Positions 57,958-64,000 of a DNA stretch of 64,000 bases are shown here, piece after piece. Both the position numbers and the translations under genes were made by a program. Source of the DNA: CAZLRH01 sp964562015 (lineage in GTDB: Bacteria > Verrucomicrobiota > Verrucomicrobiia > Opitutales > JABDGR01). The DNA lies in assembly GCA_964562015.1 (NCBI GenBank), contig CAZLRH010000016.1:8343-72342 (forward strand), in the 5' to 3' direction. Positions within the stretch are counted from its first letter, which is position 1. The number at the start of each line of letters is the position of its first letter. The notes below the pieces were generated by a model, which had not been told where the DNA came from, did no database searches, and saw only the letters and a program-made list of their open reading frames with translations.

Positions 57958-60711
57958 ATGCCCGATTCGTCTATTCCGTTCAACGCCCGGCGCGCCTTCA
58001 CGGCGCCGGATGGCCGCCCAGGTTTCATTGCGTCACTGCCTGCGCTCGAAGAAGCCGGCCTCGGGAAAATCTCCCGCCTGCCGGTCTCCGTCCGCATCGT
58101 GCTCGAGTCCGTCCTGCGCAATTGCGACGGCCTGCGCATCAATGAGGACGACGTGCGCACCCTCGCCGCCTGGCATGCCGCCAAGCCCGTGGACACCGAG
58201 ATTCCGTTCGTCGTTTCCCGCATCGTGTTGCAGGACTTCACCGGCGTGCCGCTGCTGGTGGACCTCGCCGCCATGCGCGACGCCGTCGCCAAGCTCAAGC
58301 GCGACCCGGGTCTCATCGAGCCGCTGGTGCCGGTGGACTTGGTGGTTGACCACTCCGTGCAGGTGGATCGTTTCGGCACGCCGCAAGCGTTCCTGGAAAA
58401 TCTGCGCATTGAATTTCAGCGCAACCTCGAACGCTACGAATTCCTGAAATGGGGCCAGCAGGCGTTTGAAACGTTCAGCGTCGTTCCGCCCGCCATCGGC
58501 ATCGTCCATCAGGTAAATCTCGAGTACCTCGCCAAAGTGGTTTTTGCGAAGGAAGTGGACGGCGCTCTCTGGTTCTATCCGGATTCGCTCGTGGGCACCG
58601 ACTCGCACACCACGATGATCAACGGTCTCGGCGTCGTCGGCTGGGGCGTGGGCGGCATCGAGGCCGAAGCCGGCATGCTGGGCCAGCCCGTTTATTTTCA
58701 AACACCGGAAGTCATCGGCGTGCATTTGACTGGGGCTTTGTGCGAAGGCGTCACCGCCACGGACTTGACGCTGCGCGTCACAGAATTACTGCGCAAAGAA
58801 AAAGTTGTCGGCAAGTTCGTCGAATTTTACGGCGAGGGCGCCGCGCGGCTGACCGTCGCCGACCGCGCGACCATCGCCAACATGGCGCCCGAATACGGCG
58901 CCACCATGGGTTTCTTCGGCATCGACGACCAAACCCTCGACTACCTCCGCGCCACCGGCCGCAGCGAAAATGCGGTCGCGCTCGTGAAAGCCTACTACCA
59001 GGCCCAGGGCATGTGGGGCATTCCGCGCCAGGGCCAGGTGGACTACACCAAGTCCATCGAACTCGACCTCGCCACCATCGTACCCTGTGTTTCCGGCCCG
59101 AAGCGCCCGCAAGACCGCATTGATTTGCCCGACCTCAAGGAACGTTTCCTCGAACTCTTTCACAAGGACCTCAAAGAGGGCGGTTATGGCAAGACTTTGA
59201 CGGAGCTAAGCCGCCATGTGCCTGTGCAATTTGCGGGGGCGGAAAAAAATAACGGCAACGGCGTGGCCGTCGCCACGGCGGCGCCGGAAATTGGCCATGG
59301 CTCCGTGCTCATCGCCGCCATCACGAGTTGTACGAACACTTCCAATCCGTCGGTGATGCTGGCCGCCGCGCTCGTGGCGAAAAAGGCGGTGGAAAAAGGC
59401 CTGCGCGTCGCGCCGACGGTCAAGACCAGCCTCGCGCCCGGCTCACGCGTCGTCACCGATTACCTCGTTGAGACGGACCTGCAAAAGTATTTCGATCAAC
59501 TCGGCTTCAATCTCGTCGGCTACGGTTGCACAACCTGCATCGGCAACAGTGGCCCGCTCGACGCCGCCGTGGAGACAGCCATCAAGGAGGGCGACCTCGT
59601 CGCCGCCAGCGTGCTCTCCGGCAATCGCAATTTTGAAGCCCGCGTGCACTCCTCCATCAAGGCGAATTTCCTGATGTCGCCGCCGCTGGTGGTGGCGTTT
59701 GCCCTCGCGGGCCGCGTGGATATCGATTTGTCGCGCGAGCCGCTGGGCATCGGCCGCGACGGCCGGCCCGTGTTCCTGCGCGACTTGTGGCCCACGCACC
59801 AGGAAATTCAGGACAACATTTTGCGCGGCCTGAAGCCCGAAATGTTCAGCAGCAAATACTCGACCCTCAAGGACGCCAACCCCGAGTGGAATGCCGTGCG
59901 CGTCACCGAGGGCGCCCAGTACCGCTGGGACGAAAAATCCACCTACATCCAGGAGCCGCCGTTCTTCGCCAACTTCTCCCTCACGCCCGGCAAGATTACT
60001 CCGCTGGCCGATTTGCGCCCGCTGGCCCTCCTCGGCGATTCGGTGACCACCGACCACATTTCCCCCGCCGGCTCGTTCAAAGCCGAGACGCCGGCCGGCA
60101 AATTCCTCCGCGAGCGCGGCGTGCAGCCGGTGGATTTCAATTCCTACGGCTCGCGCCGCGGCAACGACCGCGTGATGACGCGCGGGACTTTTGCCAACGT
60201 GCGCATTAAAAACAAAATGGCCGACGGCAAGGAGGGCGGTTTCACCAAACTCCAGCCCGATGGCGAAGTCATGGCGATTTACGATGCCTGCCAGGCGTAC
60301 GCCCAACGCGGCACCGGCCTGATTATTTTCGGCGGCGTGGACTACGGCATGGGCAGCTCGCGCGACTGGGCCGCCAAAGGCACAGCGCTGCTCGGCGTCA
60401 AGGCCGTCGTGGCGAAATCCTTTGAGCGCATCCACCGCAGCAACCTCATCGGCATGGGCGTGCTCCCGCTGGAATTCGCCGAGGGCGAAAGCGCCGAATT
60501 GCTCGGCCTCGACGGCACCGAGACTTTTTCCCTGCCGGGCCTGGGCAACGACCTCAAGCCGCGGGAAATGCTCGAACTGGTGATCAAGCGCGCCGACGGC
60601 CGCGAACAATGGGTGCCCCTCCGGGCCCGCATCGACACCCTCATCGAGGTCGAGTACTACCGGCACGGCGGGATTCTCCCCTACGTGTTGCGCCAGTTGT
60701 TGAAGAGCTGA
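57958..60711 (+). CDS. acnA: Aconitate hydratase A
   Basis: A 917-residue AcnA/IRP-type aconitase interconverting citrate and isocitrate. It has YPDSLVGTDSHTTMINGLGV, DQTLDYLRATGR, cluster-ligand cysteines in ITSCTNTSNPSV and GYGCTTCIGNSGPL, GNRNFEARVH, and the swivelling domain with SYGSRRGNDRVMTRGTF and GVDYGMGSSRDWAAKG. All three [4Fe-4S] ligands are present. The length is normal for AcnA. The start ATG lies 21 bases after the SnoaL-like gene with no SD. Confidence 0.97.
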   Translation: MPDSSIPFNARRAFTAPDGRPGFIASLPALEEAGLGKISRLPVSVRIVLESVLRNCDGLRINEDDVRTLAAWHAAKPVDTEIPFVVSRIVLQDFTGVPLLVDLAAMRDAVAKLKRDPGLIEPLVPVDLVVDHSVQVDRFGTPQAFLENLRIEFQRNLERYEFLKWGQQAFETFSVVPPAIGIVHQVNLEYLAKVVFAKEVDGALWFYPDSLVGTDSHTTMINGLGVVGWGVGGIEAEAGMLGQPVYFQTPEVIGVHLTGALCEGVTATDLTLRVTELLRKEKVVGKFVEFYGEGAARLTVADRATIANMAPEYGATMGFFGIDDQTLDYLRATGRSENAVALVKAYYQAQGMWGIPRQGQVDYTKSIELDLATIVPCVSGPKRPQDRIDLPDLKERFLELFHKDLKEGGYGKTLTELSRHVPVQFAGAEKNNGNGVAVATAAPEIGHGSVLIAAITSCTNTSNPSVMLAAALVAKKAVEKGLRVAPTVKTSLAPGSRVVTDYLVETDLQKYFDQLGFNLVGYGCTTCIGNSGPLDAAVETAIKEGDLVAASVLSGNRNFEARVHSSIKANFLMSPPLVVAFALAGRVDIDLSREPLGIGRDGRPVFLRDLWPTHQEIQDNILRGLKPEMFSSKYSTLKDANPEWNAVRVTEGAQYRWDEKSTYIQEPPFFANFSLTPGKITPLADLRPLALLGDSVTTDHISPAGSFKAETPAGKFLRERGVQPVDFNSYGSRRGNDRVMTRGTFANVRIKNKMADGKEGGFTKLQPDGEVMAIYDACQAYAQRGTGLIIFGGVDYGMGSSRDWAAKGTALLGVKAVVAKSFERIHRSNLIGMGVLPLEFAEGESAELLGLDGTETFSLPGLGNDLKPREMLELVIKRADGREQWVPLRARIDTLIEVEYYRHGGILPYVLRQLLKS

Positions 60712-60809
60712 CGCGGTTTTGTCACCTAAAATCCGCCCGCCCGGAAAACTTTTTCCGCATGTTTGGCGTGCTTTGCCGAATTTACCGTTTTATATTTTCC
60801 CTTATACGC

Positions 60810-61334
60810 ATGGCCACCGAAACCTCTCCGGTTTTTCTCGTGCATGCCGCAGCCGACCCGGTCGTGCTCGTCATCAACGGCCGCGCCAGCTACCTGAACT
60901 GTGCTCCCGTGGCCCAGTTTTTCGACAAGCTGCTCAAGCAGGGCCGCCGCAAGTTCATCCTCGATTTCTCCCGCTGCACCGGGATGGATTCAACCTTCCT
61001 CGGCATCATCGCCGGGGCGGCCATCGAGGCCCGCCGCCACCAGCCGCCCGGCAGCCTCGCGCTCATGGGGCTGAGCCCGCGCAACCTCGAACTGGTGAAA
61101 AACCTCGGCCTGCACCGCCTCGTCACGGTGGACGGGGATGCCTCGCCCGCCCTCTCCGCCGAGCAAGCCAAGGTGCTCACGACCCCCGACCACGAGGAAT
61201 TGGCCAACGCCCGGCTTATCCTCAAGGCCCACGAAAACCTGTGCGTGGTCGATCCCAACAACCGCGGCAAATTTGAAGACGTCCTCGCCTTTCTCAAAGC
61301 GCAAGTGGACAAGGACGCGAGCGGGGGAAAGTGA
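60810..61334 (+). CDS. STAS domain anti-sigma factor antagonist-like protein
   Basis: A 174-residue protein with a STAS domain at ~1-105: VFLVHAAADPVVLVINGRAS, then KFILDFSRCTGMDSTFLGII, where the GMDSTF loop matches the phosphorylated Ser/Thr position of SpoIIAA-like proteins. A helical end LSAEQAKVLTTPDHEELANA and KAHENLCVVDPNNRGKFEDV follows. It lies 109 bases upstream of a sigma-factor gene on the same strand, which would fit a partner-switch role, but no anti-sigma kinase is next to it. The ATG at 60810 follows TTATACGC. Confidence 0.88.
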   Translation: MATETSPVFLVHAAADPVVLVINGRASYLNCAPVAQFFDKLLKQGRRKFILDFSRCTGMDSTFLGIIAGAAIEARRHQPPGSLALMGLSPRNLELVKNLGLHRLVTVDGDASPALSAEQAKVLTTPDHEELANARLILKAHENLCVVDPNNRGKFEDVLAFLKAQVDKDASGGK

Positions 61335-61427
61335 GCCCAGCCGCGGCCGGGAAGAGCTTTTCTCCCGGTGCGTGCGCCCGCTCCAGGTTGAGCAGAAAGT
61401 TTGTGCGTTTTTTTGTCGGGGGCCTGT

Positions 61428-61435
61428 TATAGTAT
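61428..61435 (+). promoter_or_regulatory. TATAGTAT box upstream of the second sigma gene
   Basis: GTTATAGTATGAATGCCG precedes ATG 61444; the box ends eight bases before it (two bases before an upstream in-frame ATG). It matches the box before the sigma gene starting at 53148. Confidence 0.5.
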
Positions 61436-61443
61436 GAATGCCG

Positions 61444-62889
61444 ATGACCTCCGAGGGTGACTTATTGCGCCGGTATGCCCGCCACGGTGACGAGGCGGCG
61501 TTTGCCGAAATTGTCCGTCGGCACGTGGACATGGTTTACTCGGTGGCGCGGCGGCTGGCCGGTGGCGACACCCAGCAGGCCCAAGATGTGGCCCAAAGGG
61601 TATTTACGGATTTGGCCCGCAAGGCGCATCTGCTCTGCCATCGGCCAACCCTTGGTGGCTGGCTCCATACCAGCACACGTTATGCCGCCCGCGATGCCGC
61701 CGTCAGCCAGCACCGTCGGCGCGCACGCGAACAGGAGGCTGCGATTATGCAACAAATCCTGTCTACGCCTGAAATTCCGTGGGAGCAGCTTCGACCCGTG
61801 CTCGACGACGCCGTGAGCCAACTCAGCGACCGGGACCGCGAGGCCGTGGTGCTGCGCTTTTTTCAGCAGAAAAGTCATCGCGAAATTGGTGATGCCTTGG
61901 GTTTGACTGAAAATGCGGCTCGCATGCGCGTGGAGCGTGCCCTGGAAAAACTGCGCGAGTACTTTTCCCGCCAAGGCATCAACGCCCCGGCGGTGTTGCT
62001 CGCCTCCGCCGTTTCCACTCATGCCGTCGAGGCAGCCCCGGCGGGATTTGCCGCCCACGTGACCGCCGCCTCCTTGGCCGGCGGCGCGACCAAGGGAATC
62101 ATGAGCACGCTCCGAAAATACATTCTTACCATGAACAAGACCTCCCAAATCGCCCTCGCCGCCGCAGTGGTGGTACTGGCCATCCTACCCTTTTTGCATT
62201 TGTCGGCCGCTGCGGGCAGCAATGCCCAGCCATTGCCCGTCACCCTTGCGCAAAATTCGAGCGCCACAGCTCCGGCCCCGAGCGCCCTCGCAAGTCCAAG
62301 CCCCATCGCCGAACAAGCCATACCCAACCCCGCTTCCGCCGCGAGAACGATTGCGCCGGCACCACCACCCGCACCGCCTCCTGCTGACCATCCGGGAAAC
62401 CCGGCCGCAGCGACAGGGCCGGCGACAGCAACGCCTCAATCGCCCAGAGTAACTGCCCCAGCCAGTCCAGCTTCAGCAACCAACGCACCGATCACATCCT
62501 CCTCCCTCCCGCCCAAGGCCACGGATTTACCTTCGCATAATGTACAAGTTCATGTGTATGGGGAAATTTACCCAGGCTATCCGATTGATTTTACAGTCAT
62601 TGGGGTGGGTGACATCAGACGCACCATAACCATTCCCCGCATCGGCGGAGTCCTCGACGACGGAGATTCAGCCGAAGCAAATATCGTTCTCGCCATTTCG
62701 GCGGCGGGCGATGGCTACCGTATCGGTTATCTCGGGATGCTCACCGTGCTCTTTGTTCAAGACAATTACCAGCGGCGATCAATTGGCGCCCAAGGCGAGG
62801 CCACGCTCAGACCTGGTCAAACGGCCACTGCCTCAAGTTCAGAGGGCGGAGGCTCCCTCTCGGTTACGGTCACAGAACTCCCCAACTAA
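61444..62889 (+). CDS. ECF-like sigma factor with membrane-anchored beta-domain C-terminus
   Basis: About 481 residues; the ATG at 61444 corresponds to the start of the homologous sigma factor, with an alternative ATG at 61438. Sigma region 2 has FAEIVRRHVDMVYSVARRLA and AQDVAQRVFTDLARKA; region 4 has LSDRDREAVVLRFFQQKS and ENAARMRVERALEKLREYF. A linker with APAGFAAHVTAASLAGG, a membrane helix at ~235-254 and a ~100-residue Ala/Pro linker follow. The beta-rich domain (~364-481) contains VHVYGEIYPGYPIDFTVIGV and LRPGQTATASSSEGGG. The two following genes encode exported copies of this domain. Target promoters are unknown. Confidence 0.9.
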   Translation: MTSEGDLLRRYARHGDEAAFAEIVRRHVDMVYSVARRLAGGDTQQAQDVAQRVFTDLARKAHLLCHRPTLGGWLHTSTRYAARDAAVSQHRRRAREQEAAIMQQILSTPEIPWEQLRPVLDDAVSQLSDRDREAVVLRFFQQKSHREIGDALGLTENAARMRVERALEKLREYFSRQGINAPAVLLASAVSTHAVEAAPAGFAAHVTAASLAGGATKGIMSTLRKYILTMNKTSQIALAAAVVVLAILPFLHLSAAAGSNAQPLPVTLAQNSSATAPAPSALASPSPIAEQAIPNPASAARTIAPAPPPAPPPADHPGNPAAATGPATATPQSPRVTAPASPASATNAPITSSSLPPKATDLPSHNVQVHVYGEIYPGYPIDFTVIGVGDIRRTITIPRIGGVLDDGDSAEANIVLAISAAGDGYRIGYLGMLTVLFVQDNYQRRSIGAQGEATLRPGQTATASSSEGGGSLSVTVTELPN

Positions 62890-62937
62890 CTTTTGCTTCC
62901 TCACGAATCTCATCCCACCCCCCCTTCTTCCATCGCC

Positions 62938-63447
62938 ATGAGAAAGACACTAATCATCGCCAGTCTCCTGATCGTGTGCGCGGTCGGCCTTTGCGCGCAA
63001 TCTTCTCCCGCCGCCAGACCTGGAGAACAAAACTTCGCTGTCCGGGTCCAAGGCCAGGTGGCGGCAGACACCGCGATGGATTTTACGCTGGTTGTAGTGT
63101 CCGGAGGGAGATCGTCAGGACAATACGACGTCAAGGACGTGGAATTTCCCAATGTCCGGGAAGCAGTCATGGGTACCCTCAGTATTTCGATCTCCCCTCC
63201 AAGTCCGTCATCGCATGCTCCCGAGGGAGCTTACCTCGTTGATTATCAAATAATAGTTGAACTGCCTGTGCTGGGGTTGACGAATACCGCGCCGCCGCCG
63301 CGGCCGCCGCAGGTCACCAATGCAATTAGGGTAGCGGCGCAAGGCGTCACCGGCCAAGTGATCATCAAGCCAGGACAAACCATTCGTATTGCGGACATGC
63401 CGGCCGTCGGTCCCCTCGAACTCACGCTCACGGCAGTTTCTAATTGA
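62938..63447 (+). CDS. Exported protein consisting of the sigma-factor C-terminal beta domain (copy 1)
   Basis: A 169-residue protein with signal peptide MRKTLIIASLLIVCAVGLCA. The mature part repeats the layout of the preceding sigma factor's C-terminal domain: FAVRVQGQVAADTAMDFTLVVV, then GTLSISISPPS, YLVDYQIIVELP, and the closing IIKPGQTIRIADMPAVGP with LELTLTAVSN. It sits 48 bases after the sigma gene. No known family is recognised; a ligand-binding or regulatory role in the periplasm is inferred from the shared domain. Confidence 0.78.
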   Translation: MRKTLIIASLLIVCAVGLCAQSSPAARPGEQNFAVRVQGQVAADTAMDFTLVVVSGGRSSGQYDVKDVEFPNVREAVMGTLSISISPPSPSSHAPEGAYLVDYQIIVELPVLGLTNTAPPPRPPQVTNAIRVAAQGVTGQVIIKPGQTIRIADMPAVGPLELTLTAVSN

Positions 63448-63496
63448 AATCACCCGCAGCTGTTTTTCCCCTTATTTCAACTCAACTCATTTTTAC

Positions 63497-63946
63497 ATGA
63501 AACGCTTCACTTACCTGATTATTTTTCTCACCAGCGTCACTTGGATGCTTGAAGCACAGACCACTTCACCAGTCTCCAGCGAAAGAGTTTTTCTCCACTT
63601 CACCGGGAGCCTGGGTAAAAATACTCCGGTGGATGTGACTATTGACAGCGCCAATCCACCAACACCCCCGGCTCCCATCCGCCCCCTGCCGAACGCGCCC
63701 TACGATCCGACCCCCGGCCCGGTGCAGATTACAATTATCTCCGTTACCCGGAGCGGGAGTGGCTTCGTGGTCTATTTGAATGCTCATTGCTCGATTACGA
63801 CAACGATCACAAATTTTGCCGGCACCACGCGGTCGGCTGGCAACCAAGCGGTGGGGGTGAACAGCCAAGTGTTTTTAAAACCCGGAGTACCCTTGACCAT
63901 CGCCCAGGGACACGACGTGAGCCTGACCTTGACCCTCACCGAATAA
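63497..63946 (+). CDS. Exported protein consisting of the sigma-factor C-terminal beta domain (copy 2)
   Basis: A 149-residue protein with a signal peptide (MKRFTYLIIFLTSVTWMLEA). The mature part again has the three-block layout: VFLHFTGSLGKNTPVDVTID, GPVQITIISVTRSGSGFVVY and FLKPGVPLTIAQGHDVSLTL. A Pro-rich insertion PPTPPAPIRPLPNAPYDPTP lies between blocks 1 and 2. It is 49 bases after copy 1, on the same strand, making a three-gene unit with the sigma factor. The gene ends 54 bases before the window edge, so further copies may lie outside. Confidence 0.75.
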   Translation: MKRFTYLIIFLTSVTWMLEAQTTSPVSSERVFLHFTGSLGKNTPVDVTIDSANPPTPPAPIRPLPNAPYDPTPGPVQITIISVTRSGSGFVVYLNAHCSITTTITNFAGTTRSAGNQAVGVNSQVFLKPGVPLTIAQGHDVSLTLTLTE

Positions 63947-64000
63947 GCCCGACTCGATCCATCGGAAATCGCCCAAGATCTGAAAATGGTGGGAGAGCAG

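Noticed and set aside
1..64000. CRISPR arrays, prophage or insertion sequences
   Set aside because: The repeats seen are inverted or degenerate without regular spacers, and no transposase, integrase, Cas or phage structural gene was found.

Overview
The window is a high-GC bacterial chromosome segment, densely coding on both strands, with about 50 protein genes, one tRNA gene and no phage, transposase, CRISPR array or rRNA. The gene mix suggests a Verrucomicrobiota member close to Opitutaceae; this is inference from content, not a phylogeny. The supporting genes are a DapL-type LL-diaminopimelate aminotransferase, RNase Y, a PEP-CTERM protein, autotransporter-strand and Ig-like secreted proteins, Tat-exported enzymes and large ECF sigma factors with membrane-anchored C-terminal extensions. 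Shine-Dalgarno sequences are rare before the starts, with clear exceptions at 36175 and 3366.

Layout. 1-1750: end of a Gfo/Idh/MocA oxidoreductase and a DUF3592-like membrane protein. 1834-8048: RNA-centred genes, namely RNase Y, GluQ-RS, Tgt and MiaA, with an alpha-helical repeat protein between them. 8124-14300: glycosyltransferase, LpxH-like phosphoesterase, multicopper oxidase and hybrid histidine kinase. 14435-18663: minus-strand run panC, nadB and a NodI/NodJ-like ABC exporter. 18852-26418: dapL, a GGQ release-factor-like protein, a SulP transporter, a cupin, NDH-2, and a methyltransferase overlapping a GT2 glycosyltransferase. 26598-33670: secreted proteins (glycoside-hydrolase-like, NHL-Ig, metallophosphoesterase, PEP-CTERM metalloprotease-like) interrupted by ybaB. 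33905-43781: recR, a Na/Pi cotransporter, a STAS fusion protein, a Fic protein flanked by direct repeats, an ABC-2 exporter and an ArnB/ArnC-like pair. 43886-50686: tRNA-Gly(GCC), a PstS-like protein, an SMP-30 lactonase, an NtrC-type regulator, an NHL protein, a coiled-coil/HTH protein and a gamma-glutamylcyclotransferase. 50759-64000: two ECF sigma loci surrounding an SDR-like/disordered fusion, a channel-like protein, tyrS, a peroxiredoxin, a SnoaL-like protein, aconitase and a STAS protein.

The most unusual system is found twice, at 50759-53148 and 61444-63946. An ECF sigma factor carries a shared membrane-anchor module and a variable C-terminal domain. It is followed on the same strand by one or two exported or membrane proteins built from the same C-terminal domain. 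The two sigma genes also share a TATAGTAT box only 6-8 bases before the start codon. I infer a sigma-sensor system in which the sigma factor's own domain has been duplicated into separate envelope proteins, with a different domain at each locus.

Other notable points: Tgt and GluQ-RS, both enzymes of queuosine tRNA modification, have each lost cysteines of their zinc sites. Several families of periodic, inverted repeats occupy intergenic spaces, and one reaches into the 3' end of miaA.
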